From Rhodococcus yunnanensis NBRC 103083 (lineage in GTDB: Bacteria; Actinomycetota; Actinomycetes; Mycobacteriales; Mycobacteriaceae), in assembly GCF_001895005.1 (NCBI RefSeq), contig NZ_BCXH01000001.1, forward strand, positions 496,001 through 560,000: a DNA stretch of 64,000 nucleotides. Reading direction: 5' to 3'. The translations under genes were made by a program, and so were the position numbers. This document shows positions 42,213 through 57,114 of this stretch, in pieces (position 1 is the first letter of the stretch; every line of letters begins with the position of its first letter). The notes below the pieces were generated by a model, which saw nothing but the letters and a program-made list of their open reading frames with translations, searched no databases and was not told where the DNA came from.

Positions 42213-42951
42213 GACATCGGTACTTCGGTTCCTCGATACCGAGGCCCTCGTCGACGCGGCGCGGTCACGATTCGTCGATGTCGTGACCACAGCTCAGGCC
42301 GCACGCGGCTCGGCGTCGGTGGTCCTCACCGGAGGTGGAACCGGAATCGCGTTGCTCGAAGCGCTGCGCAAGGATTCCGGAGCCATCGACTGGGCCCAGG
42401 TGGACGTGTATTTCGGCGACGAGCGGTTCCTACCCGCAGGTGATCCGGAACGCAACGAGGTACAGGCTTCGGAAGCGCTGCTGAATCACGTTCCGGTACA
42501 CCCGGATCGCGTGTTCCGCATGGCCGCGTCGGACGGGCCGTACGGAAGCGACCCCGAGGTGGCGGCGGCGAACTACGCCCAGATCCTCGGTTCGCATTCG
42601 GACGGTGCCCAGACACCGGCATTCGACGTGCATCTGCTCGGCATGGGAGGTGAGGGGCATATCAACTCGTTGTTCCCGCACACCGATGCCGTCCGCGAGA
42701 AGCATCACCCTGTCGTCGCGGTCGAGAACTCCCCCAAGCCTCCGCCGGTTCGAATCACGTTGACGCTGCCCGCAGTTCAGCGTGCCAAGCACGTGTGGCT
42801 CCTGGTGGCCGGAGCGGCGAAGGCAGAAGCCGTCGCCGCTGCGGTCGGCGGCGCGGACCCCGACGATGTGCCCTCGGCAGGCGCCCACGGTTCCGAATCG
42901 ACCGTCTGGTTCGTCGATGCAGGCGCGGCATCGGAGCTCGACAACACCTGA
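42205..42951 (+). CDS. pgl: 6-phosphogluconolactonase
   Basis: A 248-residue DevB/SOL family lactonase that hydrolyses 6-phosphogluconolactone. Conserved features are VVLTGGGTGIALLEAL, WAQVDVYFGDERFLPAGDPE and DVHLLGMGGEGHINSLFPHT. It ends the pentose phosphate operon; a long hairpin follows. Confidence 0.96.
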   Translation: MSETSVLRFLDTEALVDAARSRFVDVVTTAQAARGSASVVLTGGGTGIALLEALRKDSGAIDWAQVDVYFGDERFLPAGDPERNEVQASEALLNHVPVHPDRVFRMAASDGPYGSDPEVAAANYAQILGSHSDGAQTPAFDVHLLGMGGEGHINSLFPHTDAVREKHHPVVAVENSPKPPPVRITLTLPAVQRAKHVWLLVAGAAKAEAVAAAVGGADPDDVPSAGAHGSESTVWFVDAGAASELDNT

Positions 42952-42961
42952 TTTCCGAGGC

Positions 42962-43011
42962 CACCGATGGCGTCGAGCTCGTGTGTTCACACGGGTTCGA
43001 CGCCATCGGTG
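42962..43011. terminator. Long hairpin between convergent pgl and ppc
   Basis: 24-base arms (42962-42985 and 42988-43011) match at 21 of 24 positions, with a minimal loop, starting 10 bp after the pgl stop. There is no T-run on either side. It lies 224 bp from the ppc stop. The remainder of 42952-43234 shows no gene. Confidence 0.7.
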
Positions 43012-43234
43012 TCCATGGGGATGGTCGCTTCGGCATCTCTGTCGTCCGGTTGGACGGTCGCGCGTGCCCGGCCACCGAGCACGCGCCTCCCGTGCGCCCT
43101 GTACGCCGTCCCGTCTCGCCACGCGCGCGCGTCGCTAGTGCACTGAGCCATCGCTGCCCCCCCGTTCTCGTGTGGTTCCCCTTACCACCTCTGACGCGCC
43201 GGCGCGGCTGACGGTTCCATGCGTACGGCGGACC

Positions 43235-46066
43235 CTATCCGCTGTTGCGCAGTGCGGTGGCGAGGCCGTTCATCGTCAGCAGGATGCCACGCTTGACGCG
43301 CTCGTCGTCGTCACCCGCGCGGAACCGTCGAAGCATCTCGACCTGCATCTGATTCAGCGGTTCGAGATACGGGAACCGGTTGTGCACGGACCGTTCGAGA
43401 GCTGGGTTGTCCTCGAGCAGCCGCGAGTGCCCGGTGATCTTCAAGTACATCTCGATCGTCTTGGCGTGCTCGGATTCGATCATGCCGAAGATCCGATCAC
43501 GCAATTCGGTATCCGGCACCAGATCCGCGTAGCGAGCCGCGATCCCGAGATCCGACTTCGCCATCACCTGAGCAAGATTCGACAGGACGGTCTGGAAGAA
43601 CGGCCACTTCCGGTAGAGGTCGGTCAGGACCGCGAGCTTGTCGTCGTCGCCGTCGACCCATTCCTCGAAGGCAGAGCCGGTCCCGTACCAGCCGGGCAGC
43701 ATGACGCGGCACTGACTCCACGACATCACCCACGGGATCGCGCGGAGGTCGTACACCGAATTGGTCGGTTTGCGTGAGGCCGGGCGGCTACCGATATTCA
43801 GTTCGCCTACCTCGGCGACCGGTGTCGACGTCCTGAAGTACTCGACGAACCCTGGCTCGGAGTGCACCAGACGGCCGTACGCCGCGCGGGCTTTCGCAGC
43901 CAGATCGTCCAGCACCGCATACGCTGGCTCGGCGCCGTCCCCGAGTCCTTCCACATCGAGAAGCGACGACTCCAACGTTCCGGCGACAAGCGATTCGAGG
44001 TTACGACGAGCCATCGACGGTTCGGCGTACTTCGCGGCGATGATCTCACCCTGCTCGGTCAACCGAAGCGATCCCTGGACGACGCCGGGAGGCTGGGCCA
44101 GGATGGCGTCGTAGCTGGGGCCGCCGCCTCGTCCGATGGTGCCGCCCCGACCGTGGAACAACCGCAACCTGATTCCGGTCTTGCGTGATGCCTCGAGCAG
44201 ATCCAGTTCGGCGCGGTACAGCGCCCAGTTGGCGGCGAGGTATCCGCCGTCCTTGTTGGAGTCCGAGTATCCGAGCATGACTTCCTGGTTCATGCCGCGG
44301 CCCGCCACGAGGGCACGGTAGACGGGCACGTCGAGTGTCGCCACGAGTGTCGCGGCCCCCTGCTGCAGATCCTCGATCGTCTCGAACAACGGCACCACAC
44401 CGACCGTGGAAGTCGGCGCCGTCCCGTCTGCACCCGGATCGAGAATTCCTGCCTCCTTGAGCAGGAGAGCCGCCTCCAGCATGTCGCTGACGGATTGGCA
44501 CATGCTGACGATGTAGTTCTGGATCGTGTCGGGGCCCAGGTGATCGATCGCTTCCTTGGCTGCGCGAACGATGCCCAGCTCCTTCGTCGCGAGTTCGCTC
44601 AACTCTGCGGTCGGGCCTACGAGAGGTCGCCTCGTGGTCAGCTCGTGCGAGAGCACGGCAACCCGCTCGTCCTCGTCGAGAGACAGGTAGTCCGAGTGAA
44701 CACCGGCCCACGCCAACAACTCTGCGACGACGATCTCATGCGTCTCCGAGTTCTGACGCATGTCGAGAGCCTGCAGGTGGAACCCGAAAGTTTCGACGGC
44801 TTGACGCAGTGCGAGCAGTCGATCATCGGCGATCAGGGCGTCACCGTCCGCACGCAGTGCTCGATCGATGATGTCGAGATCGTCGAGGATGTCCTGGGGC
44901 GACGCGTACGGCACCGAACCCAGATCCAGACCTGCCACCGGAATGTCGTCGAGAACTGCCGCCGCCGTCGAGGTGAGGCGAGCACGGATGCCCCGTACTG
45001 CGACGCGATACGGCTCGTCGTCACGGCGGTCGTCGGGGTCACCGGACTCGGCTGCCAACGTGGACAGCTCGTCCGTGACATCGACGAGCCGCACGGACAT
45101 GGACAGTTCCTTCTCGAGCGCTACCAATTCGTCGAGATAATGCGCGAACGCCACATATCCGGCCTGGTGCGTCGCCGTATGCACGACATCCGCTGTCACG
45201 TTCGGGTTTCCGTCACGATCCCCGCCGATCCACGATCCCGGACGAAGTATCGGCCTGGCAAGCAGGTCGTCGTCGGGGAAGCGCTGCCTGAGTGCCCGGC
45301 GGACATCGGCGTTCAATGCGGGCATGACGTCGAAGAGCGAGGTCTCGAAGTATCGCAGACCGACTTCGATTTCGTCCTGGATACGCAAGCGCGACAATCG
45401 AATCAGCGCCGTCTCCCACAGAGTGAGTACCTGGCGCCGGATTTGAACATCGACGGCAGCACGCTCCTTCGCTGCTGCCGAGGCCTTGTTCGGCTGCGCC
45501 GACGAGGCAATCTCGCGTCGGCGCATCAACTCGGTGATCTTGGACTGCACGTCGAACACTGTGCGGCGCCGCGTTTCGGTCGGATGAGCCGTGATGACCG
45601 GCGCGACAAGGGCGTCGGTCAGCGCGGCGGCCACCTGCTCACGAGTGAGGTTCGCGGCATCCAACTTGAGCCAGGTGGCGTCGAGACTGCTGTCCTGCGG
45701 CGGATCTTCACGGTCGAGGTGAATCGCTCTTCGACGTTCGCGGTGAAGATCCTCCGCAAGGTTCGCCAGAAGTGAGAAGTGAGAGAATGCGCGGATGAGC
45801 GGAATCGCTTGCGCCACTTCGGCGTCGGCGTACATTCCGGTCGAGTCCTCGCGGACGACCTCGGATCGCCTGATCGCGAACGATTCCACGCGCGCACGCT
45901 CGACGAGATCGAACGTGGCCTCGCCCTCGTGTTCTCGAATGATGTCTCCGAGGATCCCACCGAGGTAGCGGATGTCTTCCCGTAGTGGCTCGGTCAACTC
46001 TCGCCCCTGCGTCGTGGGCGTGACGAATGCGGGAGAACCAGCCAACTCCGATGGGGTTTCGCTCAT
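43235..46066 (-). CDS. ppc: Phosphoenolpyruvate carboxylase
   Basis: A 943-residue anaplerotic enzyme forming oxaloacetate from PEP and bicarbonate. Catalytic signatures are [40 protein letters not shown] and [20 protein letters not shown], and the C-terminal [16 protein letters not shown] and the ending RNSG are standard. ATG 46066 is preferred over an ATG nine codons earlier because it matches the usual N-terminus region and length. Monocistronic, downstream of secG on the same strand. Confidence 0.97.
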   Translation of the reverse strand: MSETPSELAGSPAFVTPTTQGRELTEPLREDIRYLGGILGDIIREHEGEATFDLVERARVESFAIRRSEVVREDSTGMYADAEVAQAIPLIRAFSHFSLLANLAEDLHRERRRAIHLDREDPPQDSSLDATWLKLDAANLTREQVAAALTDALVAPVITAHPTETRRRTVFDVQSKITELMRRREIASSAQPNKASAAAKERAAVDVQIRRQVLTLWETALIRLSRLRIQDEIEVGLRYFETSLFDVMPALNADVRRALRQRFPDDDLLARPILRPGSWIGGDRDGNPNVTADVVHTATHQAGYVAFAHYLDELVALEKELSMSVRLVDVTDELSTLAAESGDPDDRRDDEPYRVAVRGIRARLTSTAAAVLDDIPVAGLDLGSVPYASPQDILDDLDIIDRALRADGDALIADDRLLALRQAVETFGFHLQALDMRQNSETHEIVVAELLAWAGVHSDYLSLDEDERVAVLSHELTTRRPLVGPTAELSELATKELGIVRAAKEAIDHLGPDTIQNYIVSMCQSVSDMLEAALLLKEAGILDPGADGTAPTSTVGVVPLFETIEDLQQGAATLVATLDVPVYRALVAGRGMNQEVMLGYSDSNKDGGYLAANWALYRAELDLLEASRKTGIRLRLFHGRGGTIGRGGGPSYDAILAQPPGVVQGSLRLTEQGEIIAAKYAEPSMARRNLESLVAGTLESSLLDVEGLGDGAEPAYAVLDDLAAKARAAYGRLVHSEPGFVEYFRTSTPVAEVGELNIGSRPASRKPTNSVYDLRAIPWVMSWSQCRVMLPGWYGTGSAFEEWVDGDDDKLAVLTDLYRKWPFFQTVLSNLAQVMAKSDLGIAARYADLVPDTELRDRIFGMIESEHAKTIEMYLKITGHSRLLEDNPALERSVHNRFPYLEPLNQMQVEMLRRFRAGDDDERVKRGILLTMNGLATALRNSG

Positions 46067-46165
46067 GAGACGATTATCGACCACACGATCCATGCATGCA
46101 GTCCGAGGTGCTTGTGATACGGACCCTCAGCGCGTGCTATGTAAGAACAAAGACGGAGAATCCGA

Positions 46166-46399
46166 TCAGGAGAACTTGATCTCGAGACCGATTCCGAGGA
46201 TCGCGATGAGCCAGACGATTCCGGTGAAGACGGTCAGACGGTCGAGATTCTTCTCGACGACCGTCGAACTGGACAGGCTCGATTGCACGCCACCACCGAA
46301 GAGGCTGGACAGGCCGCCGCCCTTACCCCGGTGCAGCAGCACCAGAAGAATCAGCGCCAAGCTGGTGATGACCAGCAAAATATCCAGAAACAGTTCCAT
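46166..46399 (-). CDS. secG: SecG, preprotein translocase subunit
   Basis: A 77-residue membrane protein with two membrane segments (about residues 4-21 and 54-73) joined by the conserved loop LLHRGKGGGLSSLFGGGVQS. It is the small accessory subunit of the SecYEG channel. Its placement after tpiA is a widespread actinobacterial arrangement. A 13-bp-arm hairpin lies between the two. Confidence 0.95.
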   Translation of the reverse strand: MELFLDILLVITSLALILLVLLHRGKGGGLSSLFGGGVQSSLSSSTVVEKNLDRLTVFTGIVWLIAILGIGLEIKFS

Positions 46400-46455
46400 G
46401 TCCGCCTCACATCGATTCAGCTCACAACCTGTGACAGCCTACCTGGCCGACGCAC

Positions 46456-46494
46456 ACTGCCGTGTCACCGCCTCCACGGCAGTGACACGGCAGT
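46456..46494 (-). terminator. Hairpin between tpiA and secG
   Basis: ACTGCCGTGTCAC (46456-46468) and its exact complement (46482-46494) flank a 13-base loop. Part of the loop (CACGGCAGTG) repeats the right arm and offers an alternative pairing. It may end or attenuate the gap-pgk-tpiA transcript before secG. Confidence 0.55.
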
Positions 46495-46533
46495 GACGAC
46501 ATGGCAAGTGTCGAACCAGCGATGAACAGCCGA

Positions 46534-47319
46534 TCAGGGCAACGGTCCGCCCGCGGCGATAGCCGACAATGTCGCGAACTCGTCGGCTTTGAGCGAGGCC
46601 CCACCGACGAGTGCACCGTCGACATCGGACTGGCCGACGATCTCGCCGACGTTCTTCGCGTTGACAGATCCGCCGTACAACACGCGCACGCCGGCCGCGA
46701 CCTCGGCCGAGGCCAGAGTCTTCAGCTCTTCGCGGACGGCCGAGCACACTTCCTGTGCGTCCGCCGCACTCGCAACACGTCCGGTGCCGATTGCCCAGAC
46801 CGGCTCGTAGGCGATGACGACCTTGGAAATGTCCTCGGCGGACAACCCGGCCAACGACCCGCGCAGCTGGTTCACGTTGTAGGACACGTGCTCTCCTGCC
46901 TCGCGGATGTTCAGGCCCTCGCCGATGCAGACGATCGGGGTCAGCCCGTGCTTCAGCGCAGCTTTCGTCTTCGCCAACACCGTGGCGTCGTCCTCGCTGT
47001 GCAACGTGCGACGCTCGGAATGCCCGACGACCACGAACGTGCACCCCAGCTTCGCCAGCATCGAACCACTGATCTCACCGGTGTACGCGCCCGACTCCTG
47101 GGCCGACAGATCCTGCGCACCGAAGGTGAGCAGGAGTTTGTCGCCCTCGATGAGAGTCTGCACGCTGCGAATGTCGGTGAACGGCGGAATGACCGTCACG
47201 TCGACCTTGTCGAAGTACTTCGCCGGAAGTGAGAAGGCAATCTTCTGCACCAGCGAAATGGCTTCGAGGTGATTGAGATTCATCTTCCAGTTGCCTGCGA
47301 TGAGCGGCTTACGTGACAC
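46534..47319 (-). CDS. tpiA: Triosephosphate isomerase
   Basis: A 261-residue TIM-barrel enzyme interconverting glyceraldehyde-3-phosphate and dihydroxyacetone phosphate. It has [12 protein letters not shown] (Lys12), [10 protein letters not shown] (electrophilic His), [16 protein letters not shown] (catalytic Glu) and [14 protein letters not shown] (phosphate site). GTG start, three bases after pgk, so translationally linked. Confidence 0.98.
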   Translation of the reverse strand: MSRKPLIAGNWKMNLNHLEAISLVQKIAFSLPAKYFDKVDVTVIPPFTDIRSVQTLIEGDKLLLTFGAQDLSAQESGAYTGEISGSMLAKLGCTFVVVGHSERRTLHSEDDATVLAKTKAALKHGLTPIVCIGEGLNIREAGEHVSYNVNQLRGSLAGLSAEDISKVVIAYEPVWAIGTGRVASAADAQEVCSAVREELKTLASAEVAAGVRVLYGGSVNAKNVGEIVGQSDVDGALVGGASLKADEFATLSAIAAGGPLP

Positions 47320-47322
47320 GCG

Positions 47323-48534
47323 TCAGACCTCCAAGGCTTCGATGCCGGGAAGCTGCTTGCCCTCGAGGTACTCGAGCGACGCGCCACCCCCGGTCGAGAT
47401 GTGCGAGAAACCGTCGTCGGGAAGACCGAGGGTGCGCACCGCAGCTGCGGAGTCACCACCACCGACAACGCTGAAAGCCCCGTTCGACGTGGCCGCCACG
47501 ATCGCCTCGGCGAGGCCCTTGGTACCTGCTGCGAACTTCTCGAACTCGAACACTCCCATGGGTCCGTTCCAGAAGACCGTCTTCGCCGCACGCAGAACTG
47601 CTCCGAAACGCTCGACGGATTCGGGGCCGATATCCAGGCCCATCCAACCGTCGGGAATCTCGTGCGAGGGCACCGTTCGGGATTCGGCATCCGCGGAGAA
47701 CGAATCGGCGACGACGATGTCCTTCGGCAGGTGGATGACATCACCGAACCGCTCGAGCAAATCCTTGCAGGTATCGATCATGTCTTCCTGAAGCAGCGAC
47801 GTACCGACCGGCTGCCCCTGTGCCGCGAGGAAGGTGAAGCACATCCCGCCGCCGATCACGAGAGTGTCGACCTTGGGTGCGAGAGCCTCGATGACCGCCA
47901 GTTTGTCCGACACCTTCGACCCACCCAGAACCACCGCGTACGGCCGCTCCGGTGTCTCGGTGAGCTTCTTCAGGACATCCACCTCGGTTGCGACGAGGTT
48001 GCCCGCGTAGGACGGAAGAAGCTTCGCGACGTCGTACACCGAAGCCTGCTTGCGGTGCACGACACCGAAGCCGTCGGAGACGAACGCACCTTCGCCGTCC
48101 GTCAGCGCGACGAGCTCGGCTGCCAACTTCGCACGCTCGGATTCGTCCTTGCTCGTCTCGCGGGGATCGAATCTGATGTTCTCGAGCAGCAGAACATCAC
48201 CGTCGGTGAGGCCTTCGGCACGTGCCTGTGCGTCTTGGCCCACGACGTCACCGGCAAGTTGCACGTGCCGCCCGAGCAGCTCCCCCAACTTCGATGCGAC
48301 GGGCGCGAGCGAGTACTTCGCCTCAGGCTTGCCGTCGGGGCGACCGAGGTGCGCCGTGACGATCAGTTTGGCGCCCGCATCGAGCAAGGCGTTCAGTGTC
48401 GGCAACGACGCCACGATTCGGCCGGGATCGGTGATGACACCGTTCTCGATCGGAACGTTGAAGTCCGAGCGCACCAGCACCGCGCGGCCGGCGACCCCGG
48501 CCGCGATCAGATCCTGCAGAGTGTTGACCGCCAT
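47323..48534 (-). CDS. pgk: Phosphoglycerate kinase
   Basis: A 403-residue monomeric kinase of lower glycolysis. Conserved features are [65 protein letters not shown] and the nucleotide-domain [14 protein letters not shown]. Middle gene of gap-pgk-tpiA with a 4-bp gap to gap. Confidence 0.98.
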   Translation of the reverse strand: MAVNTLQDLIAAGVAGRAVLVRSDFNVPIENGVITDPGRIVASLPTLNALLDAGAKLIVTAHLGRPDGKPEAKYSLAPVASKLGELLGRHVQLAGDVVGQDAQARAEGLTDGDVLLLENIRFDPRETSKDESERAKLAAELVALTDGEGAFVSDGFGVVHRKQASVYDVAKLLPSYAGNLVATEVDVLKKLTETPERPYAVVLGGSKVSDKLAVIEALAPKVDTLVIGGGMCFTFLAAQGQPVGTSLLQEDMIDTCKDLLERFGDVIHLPKDIVVADSFSADAESRTVPSHEIPDGWMGLDIGPESVERFGAVLRAAKTVFWNGPMGVFEFEKFAAGTKGLAEAIVAATSNGAFSVVGGGDSAAAVRTLGLPDDGFSHISTGGGASLEYLEGKQLPGIEALEV

Positions 48535-48538
48535 GTGA

Positions 48539-49567
<1,029 letters not shown>

Positions 49568-49676
49568 CTAAGTTGTTGAACCGATTGTCGTATTTCGCGC
49601 ATGGAGACATCCCCAGTGCGTTTTCCACCCTAGTGTGCGAGCAGCAGTCGCGCGCGCGTCACCCGTCACCTCGGGT

Positions 49677-50660
49677 TCAGGCCTCGTCGAGCAGTTCCGC
49701 GGTCACTGCCGACTCGGTGTCCGGAATTCCTGTCTCCCTCGCCTTGCGATCCGCCATCGACAGCAGTCGGCGGATGCGTCCAGCGACGGCGTCCTTCGTC
49801 ATCGGAGGGTCGGCGAGCTGTCCGAGCTCCTCCAACGACGCCTGCCGATGTTGGACGCGCAGCGAACCCGCGGCGGCCAGATGGTCGGGGACGTCGTCGC
49901 CGAGAATCTTGAGCGCACGCTCGACTCGTGCCGCAGCAGCAACAGCTGCGCGGGCGGACCGGCGTAGGTTGGCGTCGTCGAAATTGGCGAGCCGGTTGGC
50001 CGTCGCACGCACCTCCCGGCGCATCCGGCGTTCCTCCCAGACGAGCCGAGTGTCCTGCGCTCCCATCCTGGTCAGCAATGCGCCGATCGCTTCTCCGTCA
50101 CGGACGACCACTCGGTCCGTTCCGCGAACCTCCCGCGCCTTCGCGGCGACGCCGAGTCGCCGTGCGGCACCGACGAGTGCCAGAGCAGCTTCGGGACCAG
50201 GGCAACTGATCTCCAACGCCGACGAACGGCCGGGTTCGGTCAGCGATCCGTGAGCGAGGAAGGCCCCTCGCCACGCGGCCTCGGCGTCACCGACCGTACC
50301 GCCGACGACCTGGGCCGGAAGTCCGCGGACCGGCCGACCCCGCATGTCGAGAAGACCGGTCTGACGAGCGAGCGCCTCACCGTCCTTCGCGACACGAACC
50401 ACGTAACGCGAACTCTTGCGGAGTCCGCCTGCGCTGAGGACGTGCACATCGGAGGAATATCCGTACAGATCGAAGATCTCCCGACGTAGTCGCCTCGCGA
50501 TGGACCCGAGATCCACCTCCGCCTCGACGACGACCCGTCCCGCAACGATGTGAAGCCCACCCGCGAACCGCAGGAGAGCCGACACCTCGGCTCTCCTGCA
50601 GCTCACCTGGGTGATCGCGAGCCTCGATAGCTCGTCCTTCACCTCCGCTGTCATGGCCAC
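49677..50660 (-). CDS. whiA: WhiA, DNA-binding developmental regulator
   Basis: A 327-residue protein joining an N-terminal degenerate LAGLIDADG homing-endonuclease fold ([20 protein letters not shown]) to a C-terminal HTH ([33 protein letters not shown]). In Streptomyces it activates sporulation septation genes together with WhiB; in non-sporulating relatives it probably controls cell division. GTG 50660 overlaps the yvcK end by 10 bp; an ATG two codons later makes the classical ATGA. Last gene of uvrC-rapZ-yvcK-whiA. Confidence 0.95.
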   Translation of the reverse strand: MAMTAEVKDELSRLAITQVSCRRAEVSALLRFAGGLHIVAGRVVVEAEVDLGSIARRLRREIFDLYGYSSDVHVLSAGGLRKSSRYVVRVAKDGEALARQTGLLDMRGRPVRGLPAQVVGGTVGDAEAAWRGAFLAHGSLTEPGRSSALEISCPGPEAALALVGAARRLGVAAKAREVRGTDRVVVRDGEAIGALLTRMGAQDTRLVWEERRMRREVRATANRLANFDDANLRRSARAAVAAAARVERALKILGDDVPDHLAAAGSLRVQHRQASLEELGQLADPPMTKDAVAGRIRRLLSMADRKARETGIPDTESAVTAELLDEA

Positions 50661-51688
50661 GAAGTGATCCCCTCTCTGCGCGGCGCATTCGATAGAGCCC
50701 CGTCTCGCGACGAGACGATGCTACCGAGCGCCGCAGCCAACTTTCCGAAATGATGAGCGTGAGTACCGGATTCGGCGACGTCGACGTACACGACCTCGGC
50801 GCCGAGACGCGCTGCCGCCCGAGCGAGGTGGTCGCGCTCTCCCCCGGCCGGTACGAAAGCCGAATCGACGATGATGTGGTCAACTCTGAAATCAGGTGCG
50901 TGTTGGGAGAGTACGTGCAGATGCCGCTCGGCAGAGAATCCAGTGGTCTCGCCGAGCTCGGGCGCAAGATTCAGTATCAGCACCTTCTGCGCGGTCGACT
51001 CGGCAAGAGCCTTCAGCAGGTCGGGAACCAGAACGTGGGGAATGACACTCGAGAACCACGAACCGGGGCCGAGCACGACGAGGTCCGCGACACCGATGGC
51101 GGCCACGGCTTCCGGAGTTGCAGGCGGGTCGGGCGGCATCAGACGTACGCGGCGAACCTTGCCAGGGGTCGTCGCCACGGCGACCTGACCTCGGATGACC
51201 CTGCTCACTCGGGGATCGTCCTCCAACCCGGAGACGTCGGCTTCGATGTCGAGCGGGATAGGTGCCATGGGCACCACACGCCCCGCGATTCCCAGTAAGT
51301 GCGCGACCTCGTCCAACGCGAGGACGGTGTCGCCGAGAACTTCCGTCAGACCTGCCAGGATCAGATTGCCCACCGAATGACCGGCAAGTGCGCCCGTGCC
51401 TCCGAATCTGTGCTGAAGCACCTCTGCCCACCTGATCGTGCGGGGGTCGTCCGCCGCCAGCGCAGCAAGAGCCATCCGTAGGTCACCGGGCGGGAGAACC
51501 CCGAGTTCTGCCCGCAGCCGACCGGAGGATCCTCCATCGTCGGCGACGGTCACCACGGCCGTCACGTCCGACGCGAGCATCCGAGCCGCGCTCAATGTTG
51601 CGTACAGCCCGTGCCCGCCCCCCAACGCGACGATTCTGATCGGCCGACCGTCCTGCAGCCGCGACTCCGGCGATTCCGAGTCGGTCAT
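50651..51688 (-). CDS. yvcK: YvcK/CofD-like gluconeogenesis factor
   Basis: A 345-residue Rossmann-like protein with [20 protein letters not shown] (UDP-sugar or F420-pathway type nucleotide site), [18 protein letters not shown], and [13 protein letters not shown]. In mycobacteria CuvA/YvcK influences cell shape and cell-wall precursor use. ATG 51688 overlaps the rapZ stop. Also overlaps whiA. Confidence 0.94.
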   Translation of the reverse strand: MTDSESPESRLQDGRPIRIVALGGGHGLYATLSAARMLASDVTAVVTVADDGGSSGRLRAELGVLPPGDLRMALAALAADDPRTIRWAEVLQHRFGGTGALAGHSVGNLILAGLTEVLGDTVLALDEVAHLLGIAGRVVPMAPIPLDIEADVSGLEDDPRVSRVIRGQVAVATTPGKVRRVRLMPPDPPATPEAVAAIGVADLVVLGPGSWFSSVIPHVLVPDLLKALAESTAQKVLILNLAPELGETTGFSAERHLHVLSQHAPDFRVDHIIVDSAFVPAGGERDHLARAAARLGAEVVYVDVAESGTHAHHFGKLAAALGSIVSSRDGALSNAPRREGITSWP

Positions 51689-52632
51689 TCGCGGCCCGCA
51701 TCGCGGTGCACCACGCGCACCGACAGATCGTCGTGTTCGGCCAGCAGCGCGGCCAACGCCTCCGACATCGCCACGCTCCTGTGTTTGCCACCGGTGCACC
51801 CCACTGCAACCGTCATGTAGCGCTTGCCTTCCCGTCGGTATCCGTTCACCGTCAACTGCAGCAGATGGTGATAGGTGTTCAAGTAGTCGAGGGCACCGTC
51901 TTGGCCGAGCACGTAGTCTCGGACGGCGCTGTTGCGACCCGTGTGCTCACGAAGTTCGGGAATCCAATGCGGATTCGGCAGGAACCGAACATCGCACACC
52001 AGATCGGCGTCGATAGGCAGCCCGTACTTGAACCCGAAGGACTGCACGGTGACGCCGATCATCGTCGCCCCTGCTCCACTGAACGCCGCCTCGATCTTGC
52101 GGCGCAGCTGGTGCACGGACAGCGACGACGTGTCGATGGTCACGTCTGCGGCGGCCTTGACCCGAGCAAGTTGCTCACGCTCGGCCGCGATCCCTTCCGT
52201 CAGAGTTGCGTCCTGGCCGTCGTTCTGCAGGGGATGACTGCGACGGTTCGACTCGAACCGTTGGATCAGGACCGCGTCGGTCGCGTCGAGGAACAACACC
52301 CGGTTGCGTACGCCCTTGGAATCGAGCTCCTTCACTACCCAACCCAGATCCCCGGTGAACAACCGACTGCGCACATCCATCACCAGAGCCAACCGCTCGA
52401 TACGAGGGTCCGATTCGAGTCCGAGGTCGACCATCTTGGAAATGAGCTCGGGCGGTAGGTTGTCCGCCACGTACCACCCGAGATCCTCCAGCACCTTCGC
52501 GGCAGTGCGAAGGCCGGCCCCCGACAATCCCGTCACCAGCGCCACCTCGATACCGCCCGGGCGTGGCTCCGCCGGCGGTCCGTCCGCATCGACGGGCACG
52601 CCCGCTGCATGCTTCACATCCGATTCGCTCAA
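51685..52632 (-). CDS. rapZ: RapZ/YvcJ family nucleotide-binding protein
   Basis: A 315-residue RapZ-like P-loop protein. The Walker A region reads [20 protein letters not shown], lacking the usual GK(S/T) after the GxSGxG core; the mycobacterial form is similarly altered. The C-terminal half carries [25 protein letters not shown] and [19 protein letters not shown], both strongly conserved in RapZ (the latter is the RNA/metabolite-binding domain). A TTG start gives a TTGA overlap with uvrC; a GTG five codons in is an alternative. Confidence 0.93.
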   Translation of the reverse strand: MSESDVKHAAGVPVDADGPPAEPRPGGIEVALVTGLSGAGLRTAAKVLEDLGWYVADNLPPELISKMVDLGLESDPRIERLALVMDVRSRLFTGDLGWVVKELDSKGVRNRVLFLDATDAVLIQRFESNRRSHPLQNDGQDATLTEGIAAEREQLARVKAAADVTIDTSSLSVHQLRRKIEAAFSGAGATMIGVTVQSFGFKYGLPIDADLVCDVRFLPNPHWIPELREHTGRNSAVRDYVLGQDGALDYLNTYHHLLQLTVNGYRREGKRYMTVAVGCTGGKHRSVAMSEALAALLAEHDDLSVRVVHRDAGRE

Positions 52633-54725
52633 CTCACGCCCTGCTCTGTCGAAGTTGTGTCCTGCCGACCCCGATCGACTGCGTTGCCGCCTGTGACATC
52701 ATCCCCCACGACCGTGTCCGGTGTGTCCGAACCCGACTCGCCGCCGAGGGCGACGAGAACCGCTTTGGCCGTCATCTCACCGATGCCGGGCACCTCGATG
52801 ATCTCGGCGACCGAGGCCTGCTTCAACTTCGCAACGGATCCGAAGTGGCTCACCAAAGCAGTACGTCTGGTCTCGCCGAGACCACGCACCGAATCGAGTG
52901 CCGATGCCGTCATCCTGCGCGAACGCTTGCTGCGATGGAAGGTGATCGCAAAACGGTGTGCCTCGTCACGAACGCGCTGCAGCAAGTACAACGACTCGCT
53001 GGTGCGCGGCAGAATCACCGGATCGGCTTCTCCCGGCACCCACACTTCTTCGAGACGCTTCGCCAGACCCACCACCGCGACATCGGTCACACCGAGCTCG
53101 TCCAGTACCTCGGCCGCAGCAGCGACCTGGGGCGCGCCGCCGTCCACGACGAACAGGTTCGGTGGGTATGCAAAGCGTCTGGGGCGCCCGGTCTGCGGAT
53201 CGAGCGCCGCTTCGGGCGCCAGATCTCCACCGCTCGCCCCAGCTCCCGCGTCCGAGGAGTGCCGGAGGAAACGACGACGCGTCACCTCGGCGATGCTGGC
53301 GACGTCGTCCGAATGACCGTCACCCGCGGCTTCCTTGATCGCGTAGTGCCGATAGTCGCTCTTGCGAGGTAGCCCGTCCTCGAACACCACCAGCGAGGCA
53401 ACGACGTCGGTCCCCTGCACGTGCGAGATGTCGATGCACTCGATACGCAGCGGCGCCGAGTCGAGATCGAGTGCTTCCTGAATCCCCTGCAGCGCAGCAG
53501 ATCTGGACGTGAAATCGCCTGCGCGCTTCAGCTTGTGCTGCTGCAGTGCCTCTTTGGCGTTGCGTTCGACGGTCTCGGCGAGCGCCTTCTTGTCCCCTCG
53601 CTGCGGCACGCGTAACTGAACGTTGGATCCCCGCAGACGGGTGAGCCACTGCTGCACCTCGTCGGCGTTCGCGGGAAGCACCGGGACCAGAACCTCGCGT
53701 GGCACCGCATTGGCGCCGCCGTCGTCGACTCCGGGGGTCTGCATCGACAGCGACGCCTGCTCACCGTAGAACTGCGTCAGGAACTGTTCCACGAGCGCGG
53801 GAAGGTCCGACCGATCGGTGGAATCTGCGTCCACCTCGATCACCTCACCGGCCTTCTCGACGACCCAACCGCGCTGCCCGCGGACGCGGCCACCTCGGAC
53901 ATGGAAGACCTGGACCGCAGCCTCGAGCGCGTCGGTGGCGAATGCGACGAGATCGGCATCGGTTCCATCGCCCAAGACGACGGCCTGCTTCTCCAACGCC
54001 CGGCGTAATGCACCGACGTCGTCGCGCAGCCGGGCCGCGGTCTCGAAATCGAGATCGTCGGACGCTTCCTGCATCTGCTTCTCGATCTGGCGTACCAGTT
54101 TGTCGGTCTTGCCGGAGAGGAAATCGCAGAAGTCCTCCACCGTCTTGCGGTGTTCGTCCGCCGACACACGGCCGACACACGGCGCCGAACATTTATCGAT
54201 GTACCCCAGCAGGCAGGGACGTCCGATTTGGTTGTGCCGCTTGAATACCCCGGTGGAACACGTTCGCGCTGGAAATACCCGAAGCAGGAGGTCGAGCGTC
54301 TCTCGGATAGCCCACGCATGCGCGTACGGGCCGAAATAGCGCACGCCCTTTCGGCGCGGGCCTCGGTAGACGAACAGGCGAGGGTATTCCTCGTTCATCG
54401 TGACCGCGAGCATCGGATAGGTCTTGTCGTCGCGGTACCGGACGTTGAACCGAGGATCGAACTCCTTGATCCAGTTGTACTCGAGCTGAAGCGCCTCGAC
54501 CTCGGTCGTGACGACAGTCCACTCGACGGACGCGGCGGTAGTGACCATCTGCCGAGTACGTGGGTGAAGCGACGCGACGTCGGCGAAATACGAATTGAGT
54601 CGGCTGCGCAGGCTTTTGGCCTTGCCGACGTAGATCACGCGTCCGTGTGGATCACGAAATTTGTACACACCTGGCTCGACCGGGATGGTGCCGGTTGCGG
54701 GGCGATACGTTGCTGGATCGGACAC
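52629..54725 (-). CDS. uvrC: UvrC, excinuclease ABC subunit C
   Basis: A 698-residue nucleotide excision repair nuclease. Domains in order are GIY-YIG (about 15-95: [20 protein letters not shown]), a Cys-containing region ([20 protein letters not shown]), a UVR motif (about 205-240), the RNase H-like 5'-incision domain ([33 protein letters not shown]) and C-terminal helix-hairpin-helix motifs ([31 protein letters not shown]). GTG start. Heads the four-gene unit with rapZ, yvcK and whiA, a conserved actinobacterial order. Confidence 0.97.
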   Translation of the reverse strand: MSDPATYRPATGTIPVEPGVYKFRDPHGRVIYVGKAKSLRSRLNSYFADVASLHPRTRQMVTTAASVEWTVVTTEVEALQLEYNWIKEFDPRFNVRYRDDKTYPMLAVTMNEEYPRLFVYRGPRRKGVRYFGPYAHAWAIRETLDLLLRVFPARTCSTGVFKRHNQIGRPCLLGYIDKCSAPCVGRVSADEHRKTVEDFCDFLSGKTDKLVRQIEKQMQEASDDLDFETAARLRDDVGALRRALEKQAVVLGDGTDADLVAFATDALEAAVQVFHVRGGRVRGQRGWVVEKAGEVIEVDADSTDRSDLPALVEQFLTQFYGEQASLSMQTPGVDDGGANAVPREVLVPVLPANADEVQQWLTRLRGSNVQLRVPQRGDKKALAETVERNAKEALQQHKLKRAGDFTSRSAALQGIQEALDLDSAPLRIECIDISHVQGTDVVASLVVFEDGLPRKSDYRHYAIKEAAGDGHSDDVASIAEVTRRRFLRHSSDAGAGASGGDLAPEAALDPQTGRPRRFAYPPNLFVVDGGAPQVAAAAEVLDELGVTDVAVVGLAKRLEEVWVPGEADPVILPRTSESLYLLQRVRDEAHRFAITFHRSKRSRRMTASALDSVRGLGETRRTALVSHFGSVAKLKQASVAEIIEVPGIGEMTAKAVLVALGGESGSDTPDTVVGDDVTGGNAVDRGRQDTTSTEQGVS

Positions 54726-54761
54726 GTCTTCCAGGTTAGTCGCAGGGTCCGACGCGAAATC

Positions 54762-57003
<2,242 letters not shown>

Positions 57004-57114
57004 GTCCTACGCTCCATGCTTCTCATGCCGCACCACGTCATCACGCTCACAGTGCACCCAGATCTTGCTGCATCTCCGGTGCGGAGACACACTCAACAGT
57101 ACTTTCTTTGTTCG

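Noticed and set aside
46400..46533. Possible small gene between tpiA and secG
   Set aside because: The stretch is mostly inverted repeats with no convincing start or ribosome site; better explained as a terminator or attenuator.
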